Source: Streptomyces sp. LHD-70 (lineage in GTDB: Bacteria > Actinomycetota > Actinomycetes > Streptomycetales > Streptomycetaceae). Taken from it: DNA of 64,000 nucleotides. The DNA lies in the NCBI RefSeq assembly GCF_031157275.1, contig NZ_JAVIFW010000027.1:26088-90087 (forward strand). The letters are read 5' to 3'. The notes beneath the pieces were generated by a model. That model worked only from the letters and a program-made list of their open reading frames with translations, had not been told where the DNA came from and made no database searches. The first letter of the stretch is position 1. The number at the start of each line of letters is the position of its first letter. This document shows, piece after piece, positions 7,264 through 16,027 of the stretch. Made by a program: the position numbers and the translations under genes.

Positions 7264-8718
7264 ATGGGCATTCTGGATCGTTTGCGGAATGCGTTCGGAC
7301 GGCGGCCCCGGGAGGTGTCGCCTCCGGCGGAGGACGAGGTGAGGGTGCCGGCGCCGGCATCGGAGCCGACTCCCGAACCCGTCGTGAAGGCGGCTGCGGA
7401 GGCCAAGGTCCCGGCGCCTGCGGCGGAGCCCGAGCCTGTCGCCGAGGCCGAGGTCCCGGCGCCTGCGGCGGAGCCCGAGCCTGTCGCCGAGGCCGAGGTC
7501 CCGGCGCCTGCGGCGGAGCCCGAGCCGAACGAGGTCGACCTGGTGTCGGCGGCTTTCGACAATCCGTCACTGAGGGCGGAGCCGAAGGCCGACCAGGTGG
7601 ACGCCAAGCCGGAAGGTGACCCGGCACCTGGGGCTGTGCCCACCCTCCCCCAAGCTCTCGACTCCGCTCGAGCAGGGGGGACCCCCATCGCCCCTGGCGG
7701 CCCAGCTGCCCACAGCGGTACGGAAGAGGAACCGGCCCCCGAAGCGGAGGCAAAGGCGGCCGAAGCCGAGCCGGAGGCGCAGGCGGCCCCCGAGCCGGAG
7801 CCCGCGGCCGCCGACGGCGAGGTAGCCCCACAGGGGGACCCGGCAGCCGAAGACGAATCAGCACGGGTGGCTGCGGGTGGGAGCGACAACCCGGTCGAAG
7901 ACCGGGTGCACACCCCCGAGCCGAAGGCCGAAAACAAGCCCCAGCCAAAGGCTGACCCCGAGCCGACCGCTGAGCCCGAGCCTGCCAAGGCTGAGCCCCA
8001 GCCGAAGGCCGACCCCGAGCCGGTCAACGCTCAAGGAAAGCCCGCCACCACCCCCGCCCGCCTGAAGGCAAAAGCCCCCGCCCTCGCCGCCACCCACAAG
8101 GCCGCCGGAGCCGCGCTCAAGAAGAAGGGGCTGACGGGGGCCCGAGCCACCGTCTACCTCGTACTCGACCGCTCCGGCTCCATGCGCCCGTACTACAAGG
8201 ACGGCTCCGCCCAGAACCTCGGCGAGCAGACCCTCGCCCTCGCCGCGCACCTCGACGAGCAGGCAGAAGTCAACGTCGTCTTCTTCTCGACGGAGATCGA
8301 CGGCACCGGCACCCTCTCGCTCGACGCGTACGAGGGAACGATCGACGAACTGCACGCCGCCTGCGGCCGTATGGGACGTACGAACTACCACGTGGCCGTC
8401 GACGAGATCGTCAAGCTGCACCAGAAGTCCGCGGACCCCGCCGCCCCCGCCCTGGTGATCTTCCAGACGGACGGCGCACCGGAGGTGAAGACCGCCGCGA
8501 CGAAGGCCCTCACCGACGCCCCGTCGAACCTCTTCTTCCAGTTCGTCGCGTTCGGCGAGCACGAGGCGAAGGCGTTCGACTACCTCCGCAAGCTGGACGC
8601 GGACGAGGCTGCCGGGAACGCCGCCTTCTTCCACGCGGGCCCGGTCCCGAAGGAGCTCACGGACGCCGAGCTGTACAAGGGCCTGCTCGCGAGCTGGGAG
8701 CCGACCGAGCGCCCGTAG
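7264..8718 (+). CDS. VWA-domain protein with a long Pro/Ala/Glu repeat linker
   Basis: A 484-residue cytoplasmic protein. ATG 7264 is chosen because AAGGG lies 8 nt upstream and the N-terminus MGILDRLRNAFG is compact. Residues 20-260 are a low-complexity P/A/E-rich arm. The arm includes three 15-residue repeats (AEAEVPAPAAEPEPV) and an embedded palindromic element at 7630-7718. The C-terminal 200 residues form a von Willebrand A domain with MIDAS motif DRSGS (about 301-305), most like the VWA proteins of tellurium/stress (Ter) clusters. Metal-dependent protein binding is likely; the partner is unknown. Confidence 0.82.
   Translation: MGILDRLRNAFGRRPREVSPPAEDEVRVPAPASEPTPEPVVKAAAEAKVPAPAAEPEPVAEAEVPAPAAEPEPVAEAEVPAPAAEPEPNEVDLVSAAFDNPSLRAEPKADQVDAKPEGDPAPGAVPTLPQALDSARAGGTPIAPGGPAAHSGTEEEPAPEAEAKAAEAEPEAQAAPEPEPAAADGEVAPQGDPAAEDESARVAAGGSDNPVEDRVHTPEPKAENKPQPKADPEPTAEPEPAKAEPQPKADPEPVNAQGKPATTPARLKAKAPALAATHKAAGAALKKKGLTGARATVYLVLDRSGSMRPYYKDGSAQNLGEQTLALAAHLDEQAEVNVVFFSTEIDGTGTLSLDAYEGTIDELHAACGRMGRTNYHVAVDEIVKLHQKSADPAAPALVIFQTDGAPEVKTAATKALTDAPSNLFFQFVAFGEHEAKAFDYLRKLDADEAAGNAAFFHAGPVPKELTDAELYKGLLASWEPTERP
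7396..7527 (+). repeat. Three near-identical 45-bp tandem repeats in the VWA gene
   Basis: Copies start at 7396, 7441 and 7486; the last is slightly truncated. They encode the 15-residue unit AEAEVPAPAAEPEPV. DNA identity between copies 2 and 3 is essentially complete, which indicates recent expansion. Confidence 0.85.
7630..7718 (+). repeat. Compound palindromic element inserted in frame in the VWA gene
   Basis: The outer arms GCTGTG (7633-7638) and CACAGC (7711-7716) enclose a second hairpin with CCCCC/GGGGG and GCTC/GAGC arms at 7647-7680. The right part reads CGCCCCTGGCGGCCCAGCTG. The same outer element, without the inner hairpin, lies in bkdC at 31361-31410 and is read in the same frame. 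Elements of this look usually lie between genes in Streptomyces. Confidence 0.7.
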
Positions 8719-8859
8719 CACCATGCCCTGCCGGACAGCCGTCCACCCTGTAAACACGGGGCGGGCGGCTGCCCCATGTCGGCTACGATTTCAAGGTTCC
8801 GTAGACGGTTTCTCAGACATCAATCGTCACTTTTCGTAGCGACTTGGGAGCATCCCGCG

Positions 8860-10590
8860 ATGGCTCGACACCTCATCACCAGCGCCCTTCCGTACATCAA
8901 CGGGATCAAGCACCTGGGCAACATGGTGGGGTCCATGCTCCCGGCGGACGTGTACTCCCGGTACCTCCGCCAGCGCGGTCACGACGTCCTCTACATCTGC
9001 GCCACCGACGAGCACGGCACCCCTGCCGAGCTGGCCGCGAAGGAGCAGGGCCTGCCGGTCGCCGAGTTCTGCGCGCAGGCGCACGACGCGCAGAAGGCGG
9101 TCTACGACGGCTTCGACCTGGCCTTCGACCACTTCGGCCGCTCGTCCTCGCAGCAGAACGCGGAGATCACCCAGCACTTCGCCCGCAAGCTGAACGAGAA
9201 CGGCTTCATCGAGGAGCGTTCGATCCGCCAGGTGTACTCGCCCGCGGACGGCCGCTTCCTGCCGGACCGCTACGTCGAGGGCACCTGCCCGCACTGCGGC
9301 TACGACAAGGCCCGCGGCGACCAGTGCGAGAACTGCACGCGCGTCCTCGACCCGACGGACCTGATCGACCCGCGCTCGGCGATCTCCGGCTCCACGGAGC
9401 TGGAGATCCGCGAGACCAAGCACCTCTTCCTGCTCCAGTCCAAGCTGCAGGTCGAGGTCGAGGCCTGGATCGACGAGGTCGCCGAGGAGTGGCCGCACCT
9501 GGCGTCCTCCATCGCCCGCAAGTGGCTGACCGAGGGCCTCAACGACCGGTCGATCACGCGCGACCTGGACTGGGGCGTCCCGGTCCCCGCGGACACCTGG
9601 CCGGAGCTGGCGGCCGAGGGCAAGGTCTTCTACGTATGGTTCGACGCCCCGATCGAGTACATCGGCTCGACGAAGGAGTGGGCGGACGAGAACCCGGCGG
9701 AGCGCGACTGGAAGTCGTGGTGGTACGAGCCGGAGGGCGCGTCCGACGTCCGGTACACGCAGTTCATGGCCAAGGACAACGTCCCGTTCCACTCGGTGAT
9801 GTTCCCGGCGACGGAGATGGGCATCCGTGAGCCGTGGAAGAAGGTCGACTATCTGAAGTCCTTCAACTGGCTGACGTACTACGGCGGCAAGTTCTCCACC
9901 TCGCAGAAGCGCGGCGTCTTCACCGACCAGGCCCTCGCCATCCTCCCGGCCGACTACTGGCGGTACTTCCTCATCGCCAACGCCCCCGAGTCCGACGACT
10001 CCTCCTTCACCTGGGAGCACTTCACGGCCACGGTGAACAAGGACCTCGCCGACACCCTCGGCAACTTCGTCAACCGGGTCCTGTCCTTCTCCAAGAAGCG
10101 CTTCGGCGAGGAGGTCCCGGCGGGCGCCGCGGCCGGAGAGGCGGAGCAGCGCCTCGGCGGCGAGATCGCGACGCTGCTCGCCGAGTACGAGGCGCAGATG
10201 GACGCGCTGCAGTTCCGCAAGGCGGCGGCCGCGCTGCGCGCCCTGTGGTCGGCGGGCAACTCCTACCTGGAGGAGAAGGCGCCCTGGCTGGAGATCAAGC
10301 GGGACGACGAGGGCCGAGCGGCGGCGGCGCTGACGCTGCGTACGGCGATGAACCTGATCCACCTGTACGCGGTGGTCTCCGAGCCGTTCATCCCGTCCTC
10401 GGCGGCGGCGATGCGCGGCGCGTTCCAGCTCGCGGACGACACGAAGACCTGGGTCACGGCGGACGAGGCCCGCGCCCTGGACTTCCTCCCCTCCGGCACC
10501 CCGTTCACGGTCCCGCCGGTCCTGTTCGCCAAGCTGACGGACGAGGACCTCGAAACGTACAAGGAGCGCTTCGGCGGCTCGGAGGAGTAG
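8860..10590 (+). CDS. metG: Methionyl-tRNA synthetase
   Basis: A 576-residue class I synthetase charging tRNA-Met. ATG 8860 follows GGGAG with 9-nt spacing. The HIGH-equivalent is in PYINGIKHLGN (residues 11-21). A zinc knuckle CPHC...CENC follows near residue 145, and the KMSKS-equivalent is STSQKR near residue 347. An anticodon-binding helical domain follows. The C-terminal EMAP-like tRNA-binding domain of some MetRS is absent. A 16-bp terminator follows the stop. Confidence 0.96.
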   Translation: MARHLITSALPYINGIKHLGNMVGSMLPADVYSRYLRQRGHDVLYICATDEHGTPAELAAKEQGLPVAEFCAQAHDAQKAVYDGFDLAFDHFGRSSSQQNAEITQHFARKLNENGFIEERSIRQVYSPADGRFLPDRYVEGTCPHCGYDKARGDQCENCTRVLDPTDLIDPRSAISGSTELEIRETKHLFLLQSKLQVEVEAWIDEVAEEWPHLASSIARKWLTEGLNDRSITRDLDWGVPVPADTWPELAAEGKVFYVWFDAPIEYIGSTKEWADENPAERDWKSWWYEPEGASDVRYTQFMAKDNVPFHSVMFPATEMGIREPWKKVDYLKSFNWLTYYGGKFSTSQKRGVFTDQALAILPADYWRYFLIANAPESDDSSFTWEHFTATVNKDLADTLGNFVNRVLSFSKKRFGEEVPAGAAAGEAEQRLGGEIATLLAEYEAQMDALQFRKAAAALRALWSAGNSYLEEKAPWLEIKRDDEGRAAAALTLRTAMNLIHLYAVVSEPFIPSSAAAMRGAFQLADDTKTWVTADEARALDFLPSGTPFTVPPVLFAKLTDEDLETYKERFGGSEE

Positions 10591-10606
10591 TCCACCCCGC
10601 CCACGC

Positions 10607-10642
10607 GAAGGGGCCCGGAACCGTTCGGTTCCGGGCCCCTTC
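10607..10642 (+). terminator. metG terminator, 16-bp perfect stem
   Basis: The arms at 10607-10622 and 10627-10642 pair perfectly around a GTTC tetraloop. Bases 10611-10640 recur exactly at 11238-11267 after aspS. Confidence 0.85.
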
Positions 10643-10649
10643 AGCATCC

Positions 10650-10904
10650 CTAGTCGGGTCTGCGCCCCAGGTGCGTGACGAGGATGCGGATCACTTCTTC
10701 CTCGATCGCGTAGAGGAGGCGGAAGTCGCCCACGTACAGCCGTCTCAGATCCACCGAGCCGTAGGCGACCCAGGCCTCGGGCTTCGGGTTCTCCGCCAGC
10801 GCGTCCACGGCTTCGTAGACGGCGGCCAACCCGACAGGGTCTTCCTTGAGGAAGCGGAGCGCCGCGTTCGTCGCTCCGGGCTCCCAGATGATCTGGTAGG
10901 TCAC
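10650..10904 (-). CDS. RelE/ParE-family toxin
   Basis: An 84-residue type II toxin, probably an mRNA interferase. It starts at a GTG overlapping the antitoxin stop (GTGA). Family features include an N-terminal beta strand (YQIIWEP), a central helix and the C-terminal segment DLRRLYVGDFRLLYAIEEEVIRILVTHLGRR, with Arg and Tyr residues typical of the active surface. It lies directly beyond the metG terminator. Confidence 0.85.
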   Translation of the reverse strand: MTYQIIWEPGATNAALRFLKEDPVGLAAVYEAVDALAENPKPEAWVAYGSVDLRRLYVGDFRLLYAIEEEVIRILVTHLGRRPD

Positions 10905-11152
10905 TTACGCAGCCCCAGCATCCGCCCGACTTCCTCGTGCGGAATACCCGGCTCCAACGTCCCCTCCGCCTTCTTGCGCTGATACTCCGCAAGCGCCAGG
11001 GCGTCCTCCAGATCCTCTAGGACATGGGGCGAGATGAGGAGCGCCGCCACGTGACCGTGGTCGGTGAGGGCGATGGTCTCGCGACGGTGTGCGGCACGGC
11101 GCACCAGGTCGCCGAGCTGCGAGCGCGCTGCGCTGATGGCAATCTGCGTCAT
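10901..11152 (-). CDS. Phd/YefM-family antitoxin
   Basis: An 83-residue antitoxin. The N-terminus TQIAISAARSQLGDLVRRAA is the typical Phd/YefM DNA-binding fold, followed by ETIALTDHGHVAALLISP. The C-terminal acidic helix would neutralise the adjacent toxin. No Shine-Dalgarno precedes ATG 11152, but a promoter-like pair (TTGACC, then CACTAT 6 nt before the ATG) suggests a leaderless mRNA. Autoregulation through the upstream iterons is likely. Confidence 0.83.
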   Translation of the reverse strand: MTQIAISAARSQLGDLVRRAAHRRETIALTDHGHVAALLISPHVLEDLEDALALAEYQRKKAEGTLEPGIPHEEVGRMLGLRK

Positions 11153-11156
11153 GCAC

Positions 11157-11232
11157 ACATAGTGCCGCAACATTAATCTAGTGGTCAACAGAACCACAAA
11201 GAGCCACAAGAAAAGCCACAAACGAGGCCACA
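11157..11232 (-). promoter_or_regulatory. Antitoxin promoter with upstream iterons
   Basis: On the minus strand TTGACC and CACTAT are separated by 18 nt, and the -10 ends 6 nt before the antitoxin ATG. Immediately upstream lie four roughly 11-bp-spaced copies of a GCCACAA-like core (plus strand: GAACCACAAA, GAGCCACAAG, AAAGCCACAA, GAGGCCACAG; about 11190-11232). This is the pattern expected for cooperative antitoxin binding. Confidence 0.5.
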
Positions 11233-11237
11233 GAAGA

Positions 11238-11267
11238 GGGCCCGGAACCGTTCGGTTCCGGGCCCCT
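11238..11267 (-). terminator. aspS terminator, same palindrome as the metG terminator
   Basis: A GGGCCCGGAACC stem pairs around GTTC, 20 bp after the aspS stop. The 30 nt are identical to 10611-10640. The two copies bracket the toxin-antitoxin genes. Confidence 0.8.
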
Positions 11268-11286
11268 CCGCGCGTACCGCCGGAGG

Positions 11287-13053
11287 CTACTTCTCCGCAG
11301 CCGGCTTCCGCAGCGAGATGTTGAGCTCCTTGAGCCGGGACTCGTCAAGCACCGTCGGCGCACCCATCATCAGGTCCTGCGCGTTCTGGTTCAGCGGGAA
11401 CGCGATCGTCTCGCGGATGTTCGGCTCGTCCGCGAGGAGCATGACGATGCGGTCCACGCCGGGCGCGATGCCGCCGTGCGGCGGGGCGCCGAAGCGGAAC
11501 GCGCGGAGCATGCCCGCGAACTCGGCCTCGACGGTCTCGCGGTCGTAGCCCGCGATCTCGAAGGCCTTCAGCATGATGTCGGGCTCGTGGTTCCGGATCG
11601 CGCCGGAGGACAGCTCGATGCCGTTGCAGACGATGTCGTACTGCCAGCCCAGGATGTCGAGCGGGTCCTTCTCCTCCAGGTCCTTCATGCCGCCCTGGGG
11701 CATCGTGAAGGGGTTGTGGGAGAAGTCGATCTTGCCGGTGTCCTCGTCCTTCTCGTACATCGGGAAGTCCACGATCCAGCAGAACCGGAAGACGTTCTCC
11801 TCGAAGTGACCGGCACGCTTGGCGGCCTCGACGCGGACCGCGCCCATGATCTTCGAGACCTCGTCGAACTCGCCGGCGCCGAAGAACACCGCGTGGCCGG
11901 GCGCCAGGGAGAGGCGCTTGGTCAGCTCCTCGACGTCCGTCTCCGTCAGGAACTTCGCGATCGGGCCGGACAGCGAACCGTCCTCGCCGACGCGGACCCA
12001 GGCCAGGCCCTTGGCGCCGTGCTCGACGGCGTACTCACCGAGGCCGTCGAAGAACTTCCGGGACTGCCCGGCGGTGTCCGGCACCGGGAGCGCGCGCACG
12101 TGCTTGCCCGCGAAGGCCTTGAAGCCGGAGTCCGCGAAGATGTCGGTGATGTCGACCAGTTCGAGCTGGGCGCGCAGGTCCGGCTTGTCGTTGCCGTACT
12201 TGAGCATCGACTCGCGGAACGGGATGCGCGGGAACGGCGAGGTGACGTGGCGGTCGCCGCCGAACTCCTCGAACAGCTCGGTCATGAGCTGCTCGATCGG
12301 CTGGAAGACGTCCTCCTGCTCGACGAAGCTCATCTCGACGTCGAGCTGGTAGAACTCGCCGGGCGAGCGGTCGGCGCGGGCGTCTTCGTCGCGGAAGCAG
12401 GGCGCGATCTGGAAGTACCGGTCGAAGCCGGAGATCATCAGCAGCTGCTTGAACTGCTGCGGGGCCTGCGGCAGCGCGTAGAACTTGCCGGGGTTCAGGC
12501 GGGACGGGACGACGAAGTCGCGGGCGCCCTCCGGGGAGGTGGCCGTGAGGATCGGCGTCGCCATCTCGTTGAAGCCGAGCGCCGTCATCTTGTGACGGAT
12601 CGCGGAGATGACCGCCGTGCGCAGCATGATGTTCTTGTGCATGCGCTCGCGGCGCAGGTCCAGGAAGCGGTACTCCAGGCGGCGCTCCTCGCCCACGCCG
12701 TCGTCCTGGTTGATCTGGAACGGCAGCTGCTGGGCGGCGCCGAGCACCTCGACCTCGCCGACCTCGACCTCGATCTCACCGGTGGCGAGCTCGGGGTTGA
12801 CGTTCTCGGCGCCGCGCGAGATCACCTTGCCGTCGATACGGACGACGGTCTCCTTGGAGAGCTTGTCGAGCGCCTCGAAGCCGGCGGTGTCGGGGCGGGC
12901 GACCAGCTGGACCAGGCCGTGGTGGTCGCGCAGGTCGATGAAGAGGATGCCGCCCAGGTCCCGGCGGTTGTGCAGCCAGCCGCTCAGCCGGACGTCGCTG
13001 CCGACGTCGGTGGCGCGGAGCTCGCCGCAGTTGTGTGACCTGTACCGGTGCAT
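11287..13053 (-). CDS. aspS: Aspartyl-tRNA synthetase
   Basis: A 588-residue class II synthetase of the bacterial type. The N-terminal OB-fold (GWLHNRRDLGGILFIDLRDHHG) binds the anticodon. The class II core begins around residue 135 (RYRFLDLRR) and includes the motif 2 region FRDEDARADR. A GAD insertion domain lies between about residues 290 and 420. Motif 3 is APGVDRIVMLL near the C-terminus. It is divergent from the PP2C-like gene. Confidence 0.96.
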   Translation of the reverse strand: MHRYRSHNCGELRATDVGSDVRLSGWLHNRRDLGGILFIDLRDHHGLVQLVARPDTAGFEALDKLSKETVVRIDGKVISRGAENVNPELATGEIEVEVGEVEVLGAAQQLPFQINQDDGVGEERRLEYRFLDLRRERMHKNIMLRTAVISAIRHKMTALGFNEMATPILTATSPEGARDFVVPSRLNPGKFYALPQAPQQFKQLLMISGFDRYFQIAPCFRDEDARADRSPGEFYQLDVEMSFVEQEDVFQPIEQLMTELFEEFGGDRHVTSPFPRIPFRESMLKYGNDKPDLRAQLELVDITDIFADSGFKAFAGKHVRALPVPDTAGQSRKFFDGLGEYAVEHGAKGLAWVRVGEDGSLSGPIAKFLTETDVEELTKRLSLAPGHAVFFGAGEFDEVSKIMGAVRVEAAKRAGHFEENVFRFCWIVDFPMYEKDEDTGKIDFSHNPFTMPQGGMKDLEEKDPLDILGWQYDIVCNGIELSSGAIRNHEPDIMLKAFEIAGYDRETVEAEFAGMLRAFRFGAPPHGGIAPGVDRIVMLLADEPNIRETIAFPLNQNAQDLMMGAPTVLDESRLKELNISLRKPAAEK

Positions 13054-13203
13054 TTCTCTTCCAATTCTTCGCGTCGTTCGTCGCGAGACAGGCGGGAATC
13101 AACGCGAACCAGGTTACCGCCCGGCTCCGATCCGCCGGTTGGCATGACCGAGTCACGGTCGCCTCGGTGGCGGGCACCTGCGCACTCTTCATAAAGTGGG
13201 GCA

Positions 13204-15399
13204 ATGCGCACTGGCTCCCAGGACACGGGCGGAGCGGCTCTGCCCCCGGCGGGCGACATCCTCGCGCTGATCGCGACCGGGTTCTGGCGCTGGGACAGCG
13301 CGACCGGACTGGTCACGCTCGACGCGGAGGCCGCCCGCCTGCTCGGCCTGCCCGCCGAGCCGGTGACCCTGACCGAGGCGGGCGTGCGCTCCCGCTTCCA
13401 CCCGGTGGACTGGAACGAGATCCACGGCATCGTCAACCTCGCCGTCGCCGAGGGCACCCTGGCCGAGGCCCGGCTGCGCATCATGGACGAGCAGGGCCAG
13501 GTGATCCGCACCGTCCGCAGCCGCTCCAAGCCGGTACTCGCAGGAGACACTGCCGGCCAGTACGAGCTGATCGGCACCCTGCAGGAGGTCAGCGACTCAG
13601 CCCCGGGCAGCGCGGCCCGTACGCCCGTGACCGGGGACTGGCGCCGGTCGCGCGAGGCGTTCCTCCTGGACGCGGGCCGCGCGCTCGCCGAGGCCCGGTC
13701 GACGGCCGAGGTGCTGCGGGTCGCGGCGGGCCTGTCGATGCCGGGCTTCGAGCCGGACGGCCTCGCGGTCTTCGGCGTACGGGGCGACCGGCTGACGATC
13801 ATCGGGCACCACGGGCAGCAGCCCGGCGACGAGGGCCCGTTCACGGAGATGTCCCTGGCCACCGACTATCCGGCCGCCGACGTGGTGCGCCACGGCCGGG
13901 CCGTCTACCTCTCCACACCCGCCGAGTACAAGAACCGCTACCCCGCGACCTGGCCCCTCGCCGAGCGCTTCCGGCGGGAGTCCTGGGCGTTTCTCCCGCT
14001 GACCGTCGCGGGCCGCACCATCGGCGCCTGGATGGCGGCGTTCCGCTACCCGGTGCAGTTCACACCGGACGAGCGCTCCGTCCTGACGACGGTGGCCCGG
14101 ATGCTGGCGCAGGCCCTGTCGCGGGCCGGGATCGCCGAGTCGGAGCGGGAGCTGACGGACGGCCTGCAGCGCTCGATGCTGCCGACGCTCGGCCCGGACA
14201 TACCCGGCCTCGCCCTCGCCGCCCGGTACGTCCCGACGGGCGGCGGGCTGCAGGTCGGCGGCGACTGGTACGACATGATCCCGCTGCCCGGCGGCCGCCG
14301 GATCGCCCTGGTCATCGGCGACGTCCAGGGACACGACGTCCGCGCCGCGGGCCTGATGGGACAGCTGCGGATCGCACTGCGGGCCTACGCCGCCGAGGGC
14401 CACCGCCCGGACGCGGTGCTCGCCCGCGCCTCCCGCTTCCTCACCGGCATCACGGACTCCCAGACGTACGGCTCCTCCGGAGGCCCGGGGTCCCGCTCCG
14501 GCGAGGGCACCGCGGGCGGCACGGCCGACCCGCGCTTCGCGACCTGCCTGTACGTCGAGGCGGACCCGACGACCGGGGTCCTGGAGATCGCGCGGGCCGG
14601 GCACCCCGACCCGGTGGTGCGGATCGGGGACGGCACCGTCGTCGTACGCCCCACGGAGGGCGGGCTTCCGCTGGGCATCGACCCGGACGCCGACTATCCG
14701 ACCACCCGCGTCGTCCTCGAACCCGGCGAGACGATGATGCTCTGCACCGACGGCCTGATCGAGACCGGCGGCCACGACCTCGACTCCGGCTGGAGCCGGC
14801 TCCGCAAGGTCCTGGAGCGGTACGGCGGCGACAACCTGGAGCAGCTCGCCGACGAGCTGGTGCAGGCGGTGCACGGCCCGACCTCGCACTACTCGACCGG
14901 CCCGCTCGCCGACCGCCGCGAGGACGACATCGCGGTGGTCCTGCTCTGCCGCGCCGCGGTCGGGGAGGGCGGGGCGGCCGGGACGGGCACGGCCCGGCCG
15001 CGCCTGCGCCGCTTCCTGCTGACGGTGCAGCAGGCCGAGCCGGAGCGGATCGCGGGCGCCCGGCAGCAGTTGCGCGAACTCCTGCACGACTGGACGGAGC
15101 CGGAGCAGGTCGACTCGGCGGTCCTGATGGTCTCCGAGATGCTCACCAACGTCCTGGTGCACACCGACGGCGACGCCCTGCTGCTCGTCGAGGCGCAGGG
15201 CGAGGTCGGCGAGCGGCGCCTTCGCGTCGAGGTCGCCGACGGCAGCGACGAGCTCCCGCACAAGCGCCACCCCGGCGAACTCGCCTCGTCCGGGCGGGGG
15301 TTGGTGCTCATGGAGCTGCTCGCCGAGGCCTGGGGCGTGACGCCGCGCGGCGAGGGCAAGTCGATCTGGTTCGAGCTCCACGAGTCCCCGGCTCCGTGA
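13204..15399 (+). CDS. PAS-GAF-PP2C (SpoIIE) phosphatase fused to an anti-sigma-type ATPase domain
   Basis: A 731-residue signalling protein. A PAS-like region spans about residues 10-130 and a GAF-like region 150-300. A SpoIIE/PP2C_SIG domain spans 315-585; metal-binding Asp residues are visible in GGDWYD, IGDVQGHD and the C-terminal DDIAV motif. An RsbW/HATPase_c domain covers 595-731, with N-box EMLTNVLVH and GRGL. Such proteins regulate anti-anti-sigma factors through phosphatase and kinase modules in one chain. A Gly/Ser-rich insert (about 420-435) lies within the phosphatase. Confidence 0.88.
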   Translation: MRTGSQDTGGAALPPAGDILALIATGFWRWDSATGLVTLDAEAARLLGLPAEPVTLTEAGVRSRFHPVDWNEIHGIVNLAVAEGTLAEARLRIMDEQGQVIRTVRSRSKPVLAGDTAGQYELIGTLQEVSDSAPGSAARTPVTGDWRRSREAFLLDAGRALAEARSTAEVLRVAAGLSMPGFEPDGLAVFGVRGDRLTIIGHHGQQPGDEGPFTEMSLATDYPAADVVRHGRAVYLSTPAEYKNRYPATWPLAERFRRESWAFLPLTVAGRTIGAWMAAFRYPVQFTPDERSVLTTVARMLAQALSRAGIAESERELTDGLQRSMLPTLGPDIPGLALAARYVPTGGGLQVGGDWYDMIPLPGGRRIALVIGDVQGHDVRAAGLMGQLRIALRAYAAEGHRPDAVLARASRFLTGITDSQTYGSSGGPGSRSGEGTAGGTADPRFATCLYVEADPTTGVLEIARAGHPDPVVRIGDGTVVVRPTEGGLPLGIDPDADYPTTRVVLEPGETMMLCTDGLIETGGHDLDSGWSRLRKVLERYGGDNLEQLADELVQAVHGPTSHYSTGPLADRREDDIAVVLLCRAAVGEGGAAGTGTARPRLRRFLLTVQQAEPERIAGARQQLRELLHDWTEPEQVDSAVLMVSEMLTNVLVHTDGDALLLVEAQGEVGERRLRVEVADGSDELPHKRHPGELASSGRGLVLMELLAEAWGVTPRGEGKSIWFELHESPAP

Positions 15400-15434
15400 C
15401 TCCCGCGCCCCCCGCACCCAGTACGCTCGACGGC

Positions 15435-15914
15435 ATGTACGGCTACGACCAGTCCGCGGGCGCGCAAGCGGGATACGCCCCGCCGCAGCCCCCGCCCCAG
15501 CAGCCCGGCGGCCCCGGGGCGTACGGCCAGCAGGCCCCGCTGTACCCGGAGCCGTCGCCGCCGTCGCTCGCGGACGCCGTGCGCGCCTTCACGACCGGCT
15601 CGATGTCGGCGGAGGACTTCCAGCAGACCTTCTCGACGTCGAAGGTGTACTGCCCGCGCGGCGACAACCCCGGCTTCCTGGCGCTGCACAACACGCAGCA
15701 GCCGGTGATCCCGATGTTCACGTCCCTGAAGGAGCTGCGGCGGTACGCGGGCAAGGAGTCCAAGTACTTCGTCATCACCGGCGCGGAGGTCATCGACCTG
15801 CTGCCGACGGGGTACGGCTTCGTGCTCGACATGGAGGGCGAGCACCGCATGGTCTTCGACGCGAAGGCGGTCGAGCAGATGGTCGACTTCGCGATGCGGC
15901 GGATGTACGGCTGA
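15435..15914 (+). CDS. SseB-family protein
   Basis: A 159-residue protein starting at ATG 15435, 35 bp after the phosphatase gene. Residues 1-45 are Pro/Gln/Tyr/Gly-rich and disordered (PPQPPPQQPGGPG). The folded C-terminal part (STSKVYCPRG...MFTSLKELRRYAG) matches the SseB N-terminal domain family seen widely in actinobacteria. Function is unknown. It may be co-transcribed with the phosphatase and ends at a strong terminator. Confidence 0.75.
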   Translation: MYGYDQSAGAQAGYAPPQPPPQQPGGPGAYGQQAPLYPEPSPPSLADAVRAFTTGSMSAEDFQQTFSTSKVYCPRGDNPGFLALHNTQQPVIPMFTSLKELRRYAGKESKYFVITGAEVIDLLPTGYGFVLDMEGEHRMVFDAKAVEQMVDFAMRRMYG

Positions 15915-15934
15915 CGTTCTCCGCACCGACGTGG

Positions 15935-15961
15935 GCGCCCGGGAGGAATTCTCCCGGGCGC
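15935..15961 (+). terminator. Terminator hairpin after the SseB-like gene
   Basis: GCGCCCGGGAG (15935-15945) and CTCCCGGGCGC (15951-15961) pair perfectly around GAATT. Confidence 0.85.
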
Positions 15962-16027
15962 TTCTGTGTTCCGAGTGGCAAGAAGTTCATTGTTCAACTA
16001 AACTCGGAGCACGAGGAGGTACCGACC

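Noticed and set aside
8719..8859. T-box or riboswitch before metG
   Set aside because: No conserved T-box sequence or long leader fold could be recognised; only a weak TACGAT -10-like hexamer was seen.
8827..10992. 721-codon minus-strand frame opposite metG
   Set aside because: Shadow of metG; composition is Arg/Leu/Val-biased and no family is recognisable.
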